Shown: in pieces, positions 30,943-44,698 of the stretch
Numbering within the stretch: the stretch's first letter is position 1
Layout: each line of letters starts with the position of its first letter
Assembly: GCA_013115145.1 (NCBI GenBank)
Contig: JAAPAO010000103.1
Span: 1 to 64,000, forward strand
Direction: 5' to 3'
DNA from: Perkinsus chesapeaki
Taxonomy: Eukaryota; Perkinsozoa; Perkinsida; Perkinsidae
Length of the DNA stretch: 64,000 bases
Made by a program: the position numbers and the translations under genes
The notes under the pieces: model-generated
What the model was told of the DNA's origin: nothing
What the model saw: only the letters and a program-made list of their open reading frames with translations
The model's database searches: none

Positions 30943-32933
30943 ATGACAGATTCATCAACATCGCCATCAGTTAGGATGCCACCTGGATATGGTAATCCTG
31001 GACGTGCTGGTGGGTTTAATAATGTAATAATAGTTATATATTATATAGTATATTATTAAATTAGATGGGGGATCCAAGTGAAGCAAGTAGACTTCTAGAT
31101 GGATGTCATCAAATAATGGTTGCTATGTCTAGTCCTGCTATATTTGAAAATTCAAAAGAGAAAGCATTTCAAGTAATAGCTAGAGGTGTCAGAATACATA
31201 TTATTAATACCGTTAGACATTTCGTAGAGGTTGCCTTGATTTAAAAAAGGATATTTCGGCAACCGAAGGGCTTGAAAGTGACAAAATTGATGGTAATAGA
31301 TAATATATAAATAATAGTATAATAATATATTAATATTAGATTGGATGATTGAGAATTGTTGGTTATTCTTATTTGAATTAGCAAAGTCTAGATTACGAAG
31401 GAAACATATATTAGAATGTATGGAAATATTATGTACCAGTGATAGATGGAAAAAGGTAATAATATTTAATATAGGATAAGTATAGTGATTATGATAATTA
31501 TGATGATAGATGTTGGATGATAATGATAGAATAAGGGATAAACTAGGAGAATTAGATGATTCATTTATACAAACTGTTGTATCTGAATTTCATGTTAAGC
31601 CATTACCACCAAAACCACAACCACAACCTAAAACTAAATGTAATAATAATAAAAGGAGGCAGCATATAATACTTATTATTAATATCAGCAAATATAAGAC
31701 GTGGTAATCGTAATAATAAATGGGAAACTGGATCAGCAGTTGCTACTGGTAATAATAACCATTGATATTAACCATTAACAAGAACAAGAAGAAGAAGTGT
31801 GCTGCTGCTTCTTTTTCTGTAGTGAGTAAACCTATACTACCATCTACACCCGTATTAACAACATCATCATTAAATCGTGCTAGAAGTGCAAGTTTAGGCT
31901 CACTCAATGTAATACTAATATTTATCATGAACTTTATTAATATTATGTTAGATTGATAATAATAATGATGGGGCGAAAGTTGGTAATGAGGCTGCTGCTG
32001 CTGCTGTTGGTACTATTACAGGTAATGATATACTATATTAAATATAAATAATAGATATATTATAGATGGAGTAGTAGCAGGTAATGGTGGTGATACTCAA
32101 TCATCACATGGTTCATGGTCAATAGAAGAAGTAGATGATGATGATGATGATGCTTTACTCAATAATAATCATCATCAAGGAGGTAGTACTATATTTATAT
32201 TATAAATAATAATAGGCATTAGGACATAATACAGAACAGCTGCAACCTGCAACAGTAGGAAATACTCAACTACCTAAACAAAATAAACAACAAGCTAGTT
32301 TAAATAAGAAAACATCAGTTATTATAATAGATAAATCAAGGACTCGTAGTGGTACATGTTCATCAAAGCATAGTATGATACCTGATGATAATGATGATGA
32401 TTTATCACCTGCAGCAGCAGTGTCTAGTGGGATAGCAAGTCCTAGTGCGGTAGTAGCTAATAGTATTGTTGATACTAATCCATTCCGCAACCCTAAACTA
32501 TTTGAAGATGATAATAATATAACAGATGAAGATGATAATATTAGTATTGATGAATGGTGGAATACACCACCACCACCATCAACAACAGACCCTGCTGCTC
32601 CACAACAACCAGCAGCAGCACCAACAACAGCAGGAGGAGCAGGAGCAGGAGCAGGAGGCAGATGTACAGTATTAAAGGGTAATATAATAATAGGGTGGTT
32701 TTATGATATTATAATAGATAATAATACAGTGGAGATAGAGGCATTACAAAAACAACAAGAAATGATACTTAAGCAGCAACAAGAGTTAATGAAGGCTATA
32801 CAGTTATTAAGTATGAATGAAGGAGGGGAGATAACAGGACCAGGACGTGGATTAGAGGGTAATTATGGATACAGGGTAATAATAATATTGATATTGATTG
32901 GTATTAATTATAATGTATTTTCAGATGTATTAA
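30943..32933 (+). CDS. Unrecognised protein with NPF motif and Gln-rich coiled coil
   Basis: I do not recognise the family. Start MTDSSTSPSVRMPPG; after two short introns the N-terminal half is a helical, charged region (ASRLLDGCHQIMVAMSS, FRRGCLDLKKDISATEG, WMIENCWLFLFELAKSRLRR, ILECMEILCTSDRWKKML) that could be an alpha-helical bundle. A Pro-rich PLPPKPQPQPK follows, then Ser/Asp/Ala-rich low complexity, one NPF tripeptide in TNPFRNPKL (about 32478), an acidic WW-containing patch (DEWWNTPPPP) and a coiled coil (VEIEALQKQQEMILKQQQE). The last exon adds three codons and stops at 32933. NPF is the classic EH-domain ligand, and an EH protein lies at 60102-62901. A role in endocytic or membrane traffic is a guess. 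Confidence 0.65.
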
Positions 32934-33062
32934 TAATAATGAGGTTTCTTATTCATTATGTTACTGTTATTATTGAATACTAACATTACAACATTACTAC
33001 TTTTTACAATACTCATTATTGTTGATTTTATTAGTAAATAATATATTACAGTTATTAATCAT

Positions 33063-36000
33063 GTCTAACAAGAATCATATTACTACTACAACTACTACAT
33101 TATCAAATTTATCATCACCTGCTCATCATCATAATCATCATGAGCCATTTATATCATCATCTGCATGTATACGTGCTGAAAGATTATACCGTATAATATG
33201 TAGAAGGCTCGGTCATAGCGTGGATGGTGATGTTGATGAGGCTATAGCTAGGGATCTTAGATTTAATGGTGCACTAGTTGTTGATTTGGATTTATCTAAA
33301 AAAGAGATATTAAATTCTATAATTGGCTTATTAAAAGAAGCACCTACTATATATCAATTATTATTATATTCTGGTACATACTTTTTTGGTAATCAACCAG
33401 CTTATAAAGATCAAGTTAAAAGTTTAAGAAGAAGGTTAAAGTAATAATAAAGGGTTATGGGTTATAAAATAGTAAGATAAGGGTTGTTATTATTAGATAT
33501 AATATACTTACTGAAACCGATTTAATAAGACAATTAATACAATCAGTATCAATATATCTACAATCAAGTATACTTAATAATAATGTATTAGTAATTGATT
33601 TAACTGGTGTACCATTAAAACCTATAACATCATCTACCAATAATACATTATCATCTAATAATAGTATGGGACATTTAACAGGGACACTCCGTACAACATT
33701 ATGGAAGAGTAGTGGTCCATTAGAAGATTTATTACATGCATTAAAGTCATGTAAAAAATTACAAAGATTATCATTGGCTAATTGCCAGTTATCTGATAAA
33801 GGTTTACAACTATTAGCACCAATAATAGGCAAAGATCTACCTAAACTTGATACATTATGTATAGCTAAGAATAGATTAATAAGGCCAGCTAGAGCATTAA
33901 GAAGAATGTTTAATTTAAGAGAAGTTAGTATATCGAATAATAAGGCAACAAGAGCATTAATATTATTGGATATAGGGAGGAATCCACTTGGATGTGGTGA
34001 ATATAATGATTATAATAGACTACAATTAACACTTATGGAATGGTGTGGGTTAATGGATAATAATAATAATAATCATCATCATGGCTTGGAGATACTTAAG
34101 ATAAATGGATGTAGATTGGAGAGGATTGATATTATTATACAATCTTTGAAAAATATATTAATAAAAGGAAAAGATAAAGAGAATAGTAATAGAGTAGTAT
34201 TGTTATTACTATAGTCTATATTATTATTAGGTAATACTTGTTATACATTACCGCGTATAAAGGAAATTAATATTAATAATAATCCATCATTGACTGATGT
34301 ATTCAAAGATATTATAATAATAATACTACTACCAGTACAGTTTGTTATTATTATTAGGGTACTCAAACTGAACTCGATAAATTATTATCTGATATATCAC
34401 AATTACGAGGAGGAGGGGATTTGGATATCAATAATAATGATAAGTACTATTAGTATTACTATCTACGGTTCACTATTATATTCTATATTATTATTAGCAT
34501 GCCCTCTTCCTCATCCTCTTCATCATCATCAACATCATATAGGGGGGTATATGATAATATAAGCACACCTACTCATAATAAAGTATGGTATATACCATTA
34601 ACAACTAGATCATTAGATAATACTTATCATCGTATACAGTATAATAAGGAAAAAGAAGACGAAGAAGAAGAGTAATAGTATTATAACAACATTATTAATA
34701 ATAACTTATTATTAGATATCATTGTATTATAAGAGATGCAATAAGTGAAGGATATAGTGATAATAATGATGAAGATGAAGATGGTGGTGATGGTAATTCA
34801 AGGGAATTGTTTAAATATAAATATAATGAATATCTTAATAATATTAAACGTCTTATGGATATAAAGTAGTGGTAGGGGTATTATCAATTATTATATAATT
34901 ATTCCTAGATATCCACATATTAATAATAATACAGATAATGATGATGATTATACAAATAATAATAATAATAATAGTAGGCCAGTAGTACTTGAGGATGAGA
35001 GGATAGTATCATCATCATTACATTACCGTAACAGCTATAATGATATAATGAACTCAAGCTTTGGGTATAATAATAATAATGAATTGATTAATAAGAATAA
35101 TAATGATATGCTTCATGGTCTTGGTCATGGTGGTGAGGGTGGTGAGGGTGAGGGTTGTTTATTTACTCCGAGAGAAGGTAGTAATAATAATAAAACAAAG
35201 AATGGAGAACATGGAGATGATGATGATGATTTGGTAATGTGGTTACCAAAAGGTGCATTATTATTATAATTCGCTCAATAATGTATATATGTTATTAGTT
35301 ATCATTATGCATATTAATAATAATGTTAGTTCTATAATATCATCAATGACATTATCATCATCACCACCACCATCACGGGGATTGGATATTATTATAAATG
35401 ATGATATATTATCAGTTGATAATAACAATTGTCATTTTATTACCCCAAAGAACACTAATAACAACAACAACGACAACAACAACAACAACAACAACAACAG
35501 TGCTTCAAGAATAATACATCCTAATTCCAATACATCCCATAACACCACCATCATCACTGATAGCAGTTGTTGTAGTTGTTGCTCCCCTATCCCTACTACT
35601 ACTAAGAATAGGAGGCATATGTCATCATCATCATCATGTTCTTCTTCACCATCAACTATATGGCCATGGAAGGTAGTAGTATTAGATACTGTTATGTAGT
35701 ATGAATATTATGATATATTATTAGACGGGATTAGCATTTCATAATAATACATCATTATTACGCTCATCCCCTACTCCATCACCATCATCGATAGGACATA
35801 ACTTGAAGGAGGCTGATGATGAGTATTGTACAAGTACACCAACCTCATCATCATCACCATCATCATCATCATTACTACCTTCACCTCATACCAAGCTATT
35901 ATTAAAGAATGCTACTGATAGAGTAATAATATAACAGCAGCAGCACCATCATCAAACACTAGTATTATTAGATAACAAATGATTATATGATATTATTAAA

Positions 36001-37052
36001 GGTGGCATCATCATCATCAGATAATGGTGGTAGTAGTGGTACATTACTACCCCCACTAGTTGTGAATTCTGGTTTAACTAATAATAATCCAATAGTAAAG
36101 AGGAGTAGATCTTGGAGAGTTGAAGCATTATATGATACTAATGTACAGAAAGTATTGGATAAAATGAAGATAAGGCAGAATGAATATCATAGAAAGTTAG
36201 AAGATGCAATAAATAAAAGAAAAGGGTTATTAAATGATATAACAAGTGATAAGTTAAATGCTATACTACGACAATTAAATGCATTAAGTGATAAAGTAGA
36301 AGAGGCAAGTATTATGATTGATGAAAGATGGAAAGATAGGATAAGATGGCAAAAGCAGAAGAGACAGGATACAGCAATAGCGAAGGCAAGTAGGAAAAGG
36401 AAGATAGCTTTTCAAAAAGGAGGAATACTCAATAACCCTAATAATACAAAGTTGGAATCTGTAATAGAAGATAGTAGTAGTGATATAATATATAATGATA
36501 ATATAAAATATATGATAGCAAATAATGATGATTATATAATTAATACACAATCATTATTATCATTATCAGGTAGTATGGTGGTAAATTATAGTTAATACAA
36601 TTAATTATTATTTTAGATGACCATTGGAGTTACTTTGAACAGTATCTACGACTTGATAATGATAATGCTACTACTACTGAGGGTGGTAGTAGTAATAATA
36701 ATAATACAGCAGCAGCACCTGGTGGTGGTAATAATGGTAGTAATAAGATGGATATTAGAAGAAGAAGGTTATCTGCCTTGGCTAACTGTCTTATGGATTT
36801 ACATAAAAGGGCTATAAATAGAATAGAAAGTATAGGGGGATGTAATGAGGCTATATTAATGTTGATGGAAGATGATAATAACAATGAGAATGGCAATGAT
36901 GATAGTAGTAGTAAGGATATAGGAAGTAGGATGTTAATAACCATTTAGATGATAATAATAATTATAATGAAGATGATGATGATGGTGATGAATTATATTA
37001 TGATGATGATGGTAATAACAATAATAATATGAAATAGTTCTTCTTCTTCTTC

Positions 37053-37108
<56 letters not shown>

Positions 37109-37980
37109 AGAGAATGAAGAAGTATTGAGTAAGTATTGTGAAGTACTTGTATTAGCATCACAACGTATGCATATATTATTATGTATTATGAAAGCATTAG
37201 CTTGGGAAAAGAGGATGAGAAGGTAATAATAATAAAGAGAAGGAGAAAAAGAAGAAGAGGGATATTATTAATAGTCTACCACCTTATGGCTCATCTAACA
37301 ACAACAATATACTATATGATAGATCAATAGGAATATCATTTGAAGATCATATTTATAAATGGTTTGATACTGAATTACAAATAGCTAAAGCATCTGCTCA
37401 AGAATACTCTCATATATGTGTTGATCATGTAAGTGTTGTTGTATCCCTTAACCCGGATATTATAGAACTACTACTTACTATTATTATTGATAATCAGATA
37501 CATGATTTATTAACATCAATTGATAATACATATAGCAGCCCCCTTCCACGGAGATTATTACAAAATGTTGAATCATCTGCTCAAGCTTATAGTCATCATC
37601 TTAATGCTTTAACACAATTCTTGGATAACTCAGATGCCCCTATTGGTGAAGAGGGTTTACCATTACTTTGGTTATTACATGAATTAGAACAATTTAAACT
37701 GAATTCATCAATAAAAATAAAGCAGCATATAGGTGAAGATATTAAAAGATCATGTGCTTTAATAAGGCTAATATTATTATTAATACCATCTGGGGAATAT
37801 CGATATCATAATCACCGATATAATAATAATAAAGGAGTATTAAAGGGTACACCAAGTATAATAACGTATCCACATAGTGGTACTCTAATAGAAGGAAGGA
37901 AAAAAGGATATTATAATGAAGATTATGATGATGATGATAAGGAGAATTGTATAGATAATAATATTATGAGAATATCATAA
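33063..37980 (+). CDS. Large LRR plus coiled-coil protein
   Basis: Exons join in frame from MSNKNHITTTT (33063) to a stop at 37980, about 1,100 residues and some thirteen introns. The N-terminal part has LRR units: LVIDLTGVPLKP, LQRLSLANCQLSDKGLQLL, LDTLCIAKNRL, NLREVSISNN, LLDIGRNPLGCG and GLEILKINGCRLERI. Next come long Asn/Ser/His low-complexity stretches (about 34700-35950). A strongly charged coiled coil follows (YHRKLEDAINKRKGLLNDI, RQLNALSDKVEEASIMIDE, about 36170-36390), then a helical C-terminus (LSALANCLMDLHKRAINRIES; LLWLLHELEQFKLNSSIKI). LRRs followed by a coiled coil recall centrosomal CEP78, but the match rests mainly on generic LRR wording. It could be two genes if an internal junction was misjudged. 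Confidence 0.6.
37055..37108 (+). repeat. GTT trinucleotide tract in an intron
   Basis: About eighteen GTT units, preceded by a TTC run, inside an intron of the LRR/coiled-coil gene (acceptor TTAG at about 37110). Same unit and strand sense as the tract in the HRD3 intron. Confidence 0.8.
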
Positions 37981-38283
37981 TAATGTTCACAATATTTACT
38001 AGTATGTGCATTTAATTAATTTAACAACATTTATCATAATGTAAACTACTACTACTAGTATTATTATTATTATTACCGTTAATTACGGTATGAGTTGACT
38101 TAACATCATCATTAGTAGTATTAGTAGTAGCTGTAGTATAACAACATTATTATTGTTATATTATCTCCTCCTTTTTCTGCTATATGCTGCTGCTGCATGA
38201 TGTCATTATATCCCCCATTATAAATTGATGTATTGGGTTTATTAATAATATATATTAATTAAGACTTATACTTTATTATTATT
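37981..38283. other. Spacer between LRR gene and GPATCH1
   Basis: About 300 bp of AT-rich sequence with TAG/TAT triplets and a pyrimidine-rich stretch (around 38160-38190, CTCCTCCTTTTTCTGC). No gene recognised. It should hold the 3' UTR of one gene and the promoter of the next. Confidence 0.4.
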
Positions 38284-41200
38284 ATGACTACTACTACTAC
38301 CTCCTCTTCTTATCTTGGTAATCCTTTAACACATGTTGATATTGATGAAATTGATAGGGTACAGTTGGAAGAACGAAATGAAAGGTAGTAGTAGTAAGGT
38401 AGCAGCATCTGATAATAATAATAGTCGTAATGATTAGTGTTATTATTATTATTATTGTTATATAGTCATTGTTCTACTGGAGCATATCTTACATCAAAGC
38501 AGAGACAGACTATAAAAGCATCTAAACCATGGGAACAAGTAGTTACAGATGAAGAAGGTAGAAGGAGATTTCATGGAGCATTTACAGGAGGATTTAGTGC
38601 TGGGTAACAACGATAATAATAATACATATTAAAATAGGTTAGGTATTATGGTGTAGGTATTATAATACAGTAGGGACAAAGGAAGGTTGGACACCATCAA
38701 CATTTGTTAGTAGTAGATCATCATCATCTTATAAGAATCACGATAATGATAATGATAGAAGACAAAAGAGACATCAAAAGGTGATAATAGAGAAGGACAA
38801 GGAGAAGAAGGGGGGCAGGTTGGTTATTAGTAATAATCAGATTAGTGATTTCATGGATGATGAGGATTATAATGAGGGTATTGGTAAAGAATATGATGCG
38901 GGAGCTATAACAACTACAACATATGATGATGATGATGCTGGTGGTGGTGGTAGTGGTGGTATTGAAGTTAGAGATAGGGTAAGTAGGGAGAAGGGAGAAG
39001 GGAGAGGAGAAGGATTACATGACGACACTGATTGGGGTCGGCAGGTTGGATTATCAATAATGAAGAATCAAGGATGGAGAGAAGGAACACTTGTTGGGGA
39101 AATATCTAATAATAGATTATTATTTAATAATAAAGATGATAATGATGAGAATAGAAAAAGAAAGTAATAAGTTAATATCATTAATATCATCATGAATACG
39201 TTTATTATCATCAATAATAGTAGGGTGTACACATTCTCATCATTACCACCAAATATACAAAAGACTAGATTTAACTACCAAGACTTAAATACATATGAAG
39301 ATGATGGAGAAGGGGAGGAAGAAGAGGAAAGGATACATAATAATATTATAGCTATTCATCGTTGGGTTGATAGAATGGTTAATGATGGTGGTGATCATAA
39401 AGATAATATGCATGGCATTGGGTAACATAATAATAATAATGTTATATAGTAGTATAATAGTATTTAGATATAGTGGTACATTAAGAAGTGAAGTGGGGAG
39501 AACAACAAGAACACATAACGAAACATCATCATTATCATCATCACCCGCAAATGAACTATTATCATCTATCTTTGGAGATGATGATGATGCGAGAAATGAA
39601 ATGAAATCATCAAATAGAAGACAAGGTGGTGGGCTGCTACGGCAGAAGCAGCAGGTGAAACATAATAGTATGATAATACCAAATAAATCTACTCAAGCTG
39701 TTGGGGCTTTTGGTATTGGTAAGTAATAGTTAAGATTATAAGTAGTAGTAGTAGTAGGTGTTAATTATTAGGTGTATTTGATGAAGCTGATGGTGGTGAT
39801 GGGTATGATATTGACGTATATGATGATGAAGGGAATGACTATTATCAAGGAGGATATAAAAATAAAACATATTCTACAACTGTTGTGGAGATAGATGATG
39901 ATGATGGAGATGGAGTTAGTGTTGTTAGGATGGCTGATAATAATAATAGATTAAAGGGGAAATCACATAATGGTAGAAATAATAATATGATAAAGATAGA
40001 TGATAAAGTGCAAGGAATAGAGGTTGGTTAATATTATTGTTGTGATAGGGTATAATACTATTATTATGTTAGGTTGTTGATTTAATAAATGATGATAATG
40101 AAAGGAAGAGAGGACAAAAGCGTGATAATCATAATCGAAGTACATCGAGTGAACCATCTAATAATAATGATATATATAATAATAAAAGAAGTAAAATAAG
40201 AAATAAGAATTATATTTATAATAATAACGATGATACGCTTGATGGCATGTTTACTGTAATATTGATATTATTATACGTTTAATATAACAATTATAGGCAT
40301 CCAACTCAGCATCATCATCATCAACATCGAGTATTATTGATAATAATGATATTATAATATCATCGTTGATTCCTGAACCACCCAGTGTACCTAAAGGTTT
40401 CAGAAGTCATCTCCACGTAATAATAATATAATCCTGTCTCATCATGATCATAGTATATATTATAATTAGATACCATCATCATCATCGAATGATGATGGCA
40501 CCTTTAGAGATACATCACCGGAGTATCAAAGATTGATTAAATGGTTAAGGGATAATTCAACATCAACATCATCATCAAATAATAATCACGATAATAATAA
40601 TAAAGCAATGACTATGAAAGAGAGGAGTAATATAATATCTGGAAAAGAAGGATGGTGTTCAAATAATAAATCAGTAGTACTATCATTTACTTCTTCTTCT
40701 TCTTGTTATTGTAATTGGTATATTCCCTTACGGTCAGGTAATAGAAGCTCGGACGACCCATTTATCATCATCACACAATAATAAGGGAGGAGGAGGGGCG
40801 CTATGGTCGAATGTTGATGATGCAGTAATCTGATTGTTGTGGATATATGATTATCATTACTGTTATTATTAATAAGGTCAGACGAGAAGCTTTATTGGCA
40901 GCAGTGGGTGGTAGAACTATTAATATGCATAAAGAATCATCAACAACAACATCTTCGTCGAGCAGTTTATCGTTGGAAGTTTTCAATGGTGATCCTGATA
41001 AGCGTCGACGATATGAGATATTCTGTAATCAAATGGCAAGTGGTGCACCAACATTATCAGCACATTGTAAGTTGATATATTATTATTAATCATTCACTTA
41101 TTAGGTAATGTTAACTTTAAGGAACTCAAAGAATTTACTAAATTATATGAGAGCATTAATAATGAGGATTCAGCAGGAAGCAGCAGCAGCAGGCATGGTA

Positions 41201-41929
41201 AAGATAAGAAGGTCACCAATGAGATTGATGATGAAACTACATCTTATGAATCGAATAATAATCTAACAACACCGGCGGCTCAGATTGCAGAGGCTTTGAA
41301 AATACTTCAACCGAGTAAACATGTCGAATGCAATTGGAAAGCTGAACCGTTAGTTTGTAAGTATTAATATGAATATTATTAACAGTATCATTACTAAAAG
41401 GTAAACGATTTGGATGTCCTGATCCGTGGAGGCATAAGAAGTTCTACGATGATTCTTATGAGGCATTGAACAAAGGGCAGAGGAGTCGTTGGGCTGGTGG
41501 TAAGGATCGTTATAATAGAAGATATAAACAACAACAACAAAGAGATGATGATAAAGGTTTGTTATAATAATATACCTCCTCAATAATCGATTGACCATCT
41601 AGGTTCACATCGGGGACAATTTAAGGAAGACTTGATGAAGAGCAGCCGAATGAATGAAGAAGATTCATCGACTATGCAGCATTCTCCTCCTCCTTCGTGT
41701 TATGAACCATCAATTATCTTACAAGCTGATGAGCTACTGCCAACTAAGGCATCCCGAAAACCACCACAAGACTTATTTACAGATATTTTCGGTGATTAAT
41801 AATAATACAATATTGTGTTATTCAGTAACTTTGTTTCAACATAATCGGCAACAGTACAATTGCATTCATTATCATACCACATATGATTGGAAGTACGCAG
41901 ATGCACTTGACAACACAATACGTTGTTAA
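38284..41929 (+). CDS. GPATCH1: GPATCH1 homologue (G-patch spliceosomal protein)
   Basis: G-patch domain protein 1, linked to the catalytic-stage spliceosome and expected in the nucleus. Recognised by [18 protein letters not shown] then [13 protein letters not shown] (38570-38725), nearly the same as animal GPATCH1; by [15 protein letters not shown]; and by a degenerate G-patch [17 protein letters not shown] (about 39047-39095). [30 protein letters not shown] (about 40370-40420), [19 protein letters not shown] (about 40980-41035), [12 protein letters not shown] (about 41402) and [11 protein letters not shown] (about 41763-41793) also match the family in order. Start MTTTTTSS at 38284; roughly a dozen introns. 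The end is uncertain: reading on after DIFG stops at 41798, while splicing GTGATT...CAG continues in frame to 41929. Confidence 0.88.
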
Positions 41930-42263
41930 TAGAAAGTTTGATAATATACCAACGAATGGATGATGAGGATGATGATGACAGATTGATCGTCATCATCAAT
42001 CATTCATGGTATTTGTTAATTTCTTTTGATTTTTGTTTTTATCTTCTCTTAATAATACGCAAGTATCTGTTTAAGTGTCATTCCTTCACATACCTCATAC
42101 ATTTACTTCAATACCTTTTTTCTAATTTAATCAAATCATATTCAATCTTATTGTATATGTCATCTCTCGTTGCTGCGACTTTATCAGTGATTGTTGTCTG
42201 GTTCGTTGTTGATGATAATGGATGTTCATGATGTTCAGTAATAACTGATGATATGATATAACA
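41930..42263. other. Convergent spacer downstream of GPATCH1
   Basis: About 330 bp between the ends of two convergent genes. It contains a T-rich run (about 42015-42055) and later TC-rich sequence, which fit 3' UTRs and polyadenylation regions on the plus strand. No gene recognised. Confidence 0.4.
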
Positions 42264-42843
42264 TTAACTATATACAATATACTGATTACCCGGCGGCGGC
42301 GGTGGCTTGAAGATATTATTATTGCAGCATTCTCGTGATGAATTTACCAACTCATCGATACGTTTAAGTTCGTTATTTAAACCTGTTACTCTAACTAACT
42401 TATTATAGGATATTATTAGTTATATGGTTATATGATGTTACTAGTCAGTTCATTGTAAGTATCCGCAATGTTGCATCTTTCTCTACTATTCATATCTTCT
42501 ACTGCATCATCACTTTCTATCAATGATACCATCGTAACATATGGATGACTATCACTATCATCATCATCATCATCATCATCCTCCTTAGTAGTAGTAGTAG
42601 CAGCATTATCAAAAGTAATATTATCAAAATAGCTTGATATACGAGGTATACCTTCAACTTATGTATACTTCATTATTAACTAGTATGCTGCTATACTTCA
42701 CTACTACTACCTCGTTCTTCTCTTGCATTACGTTCTTTTATTAGTTTTTTTTGTAATGATAATAGTATCATCCTATAGTCATTGTCGTTATCAAGATTAT
42801 TGTTGTCTTTAATCGTTGGAGTGGCCTTGAATGGTAGTATCAT
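42264..42843 (-). CDS. Small acidic coiled-coil protein, unrecognised
   Basis: Three exons join in frame: MILPFKATPTIKDNNN (42843) through SLQKKLIKERNAREER; then VEGIPRISSYFDNITFDNA with a pure Asp run and VTMVSLIESDDAVED; then VRVTGLNNELKRIDELVNS ending in a Pro run and GNQYIVYS (stop 42264). About 140 aa. Amphipathic helices at both ends suggest a coiled-coil partner protein. I cannot assign a family. The second acceptor was chosen because only TTAG/TTAGAG keeps the frame open. Confidence in the gene is moderate, in function nil. Confidence 0.55.
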
Positions 42844-43006
42844 GATTGGTTAATATACTGGAGGTAGGTTTGGCACATACAGTATTAATAATAAACAATG
42901 ATGAGTTATGATAACAACGCTTAGGAATGATAATGATGCAGAAATGATGACATTTACTATGATGATGATGATTGATGTATTTTACTAATATCATGTTTCA
43001 CTAATA

Positions 43007-44142
43007 TCATGATTTATAACATTTTCTATATGTAACCTTCGTATTCGAGAGTGGTGGATGTAATGAGAAGCCAGGCATACAACTTGTACATTGATATCTA
43101 ATAATTAATATTAACACTAACATCAATACTACTAGCAGCTTCATTAGTAGTCATGCCTCCTACTATGCATTACCTATCTATACATGTTTGGCATCCTGTT
43201 GGACATTGTATTATCATATGATCTTCACCATACCTACTATTTACATAATAGTACACTTCTAATCTTTTCAATTCTCCCTCCCTCTTTTGCTTTTTTACAT
43301 TCTAAAATAATTATCATAACCTCGTTGTGTTTTTGGTATACAATAACCACTATTAGTTCTTCCTATTGTATAATCCATTATAACAAAATGACCAGTATTA
43401 AAACATGATGTACAAGTTGTATCATACCTGTTATTATCATTATACCATCTATATTACTACTACTTATTATCATATTACTATTACTACTTGGTAAAACAAG
43501 ATCTACACTCGGGATGACATGGTTGACACCCCTCATCAACCGTACCGTATGTTGAATCAACTTGACAATTAAATCTAATAATAATAACACCCAATATTAC
43601 TATTATTATTATAGTTGTATATTATCATACATGCATATTTTCCTAAAATCATGTATATAATTATCAGTACATGCATCACATTCATATCTAATAATAAATA
43701 TATAATAATAATACTCTATATTATGATAACATCATTACTGTTCATTTCCGTGACATTCATCACAATTTAATGGGCAATTATAACAATCATATCCTTTACG
43801 AAATGTACCCTCACCACAGTTACTTATATCAATACATTTATCACACCATAATTCATAACCATTCTAATAATAATTAATATACTGAATCAACGAATGTAAT
43901 AATTATTATAATATCACTTCACATTTATGAGTTCTCCATCTTTTATCATGATCTTGAAGATGACACCCTTTATCCATTGACACGTGACTTATTGATGTTA
44001 TAATATTATTATTATTATTATCACATTCTCTTCTATTTAATAAAGTTACATATATTGGTAATACTGATGATAATAATAATATTATGGTATTTAATAGTGA
44101 TGCAGTATTGTATAGTAGTAGTCGTGGTGGTGGTGTTTGCAT
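43007..44142 (-). CDS. Furin-like cysteine-rich repeat protein, secreted or anchored
   Basis: Start MQTPPPRLLLYN (44142) is followed by a hydrophobic segment (about residues 13-34, TIILLLSSVLPIYVTLL), a signal peptide or anchor. The rest is made of Cys pairs with the spacing of furin-like/growth-factor-receptor repeats: CDKCIDISNCGEGTFRKG, CYNCPLNCDECHGN, YECDACTDNYIHDFR, CQPCHPECRSCF, CTSCFNTGHFVI, CPTGCQTCID and YQCTSCMPGFSLHPP. The last exon ends KCYKS at 43007. About seven introns, most falling between Cys modules. Such proteins are common on protist surfaces. No catalytic or kinase domain is present, so ligand binding or structural roles are only inferred. Confidence 0.75.
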
Positions 44143-44698
44143 GTCCTAATTGGATGATACTTATAATAGAGATTAACAACAACACCCCAACAACAAAAAC
44201 CCAAATTATAACAATATAACAAATGAAACATAATAATATTATTAAAGTTAACATGATGAAGTAGTAGTAGCAATAAGTGTATCATTATCACCTATATAGG
44301 TAATACTAATAATAATAATAATAAGTTGTTAAGGGAAGGGTTGATGATGATGTATTGGTGTAATTAGGTTGTTAGTGATATCAATAATGATAATAATAAT
44401 ATTATTATTATTAAACCAGTTATTAATACAATAACAACATCAACACAATAAAAGCTATGGGGATTACTTATTCTTCTCTATACTGCTTATTCTTATTCTT
44501 CCTGTATTTGTAAATTTTAAATTGTAAAAATAATATTAACAGTATACAAATAGGATATAAAAGTAACACATGAGTAGTAAGTCATCAAGTAACATCATTA
44601 TCATCATTATTAAAATGATGTATTATATTATTATTAATTATATCACTTGAATACCATGATATACCTAATATTAACAACAACAACATTGACAATAACAT
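44143..44698. other. AT-rich spacer, possible last exon of the RRM gene
   Basis: About 550 bp between two minus-strand genes. If GTGATAACGG...TTAG (about 44660-44705) is spliced as an intron, the RRM protein would gain ISWYSSDIINNN and about 17 more residues, with a stop at 44585-44587. Otherwise nothing recognisable is present beyond ATT/AAT triplets. Confidence 0.4.

Noticed and set aside
36934-37161. Poly-Thr minus-strand frame
   Set aside because: It is only the complement of the GTT microsatellite within a plus-strand intron.
42809-42994. Short minus-strand frame near 42.9 kb as a separate gene
   Set aside because: It overlaps the start of the small coiled-coil gene in another frame and has no recognisable features.
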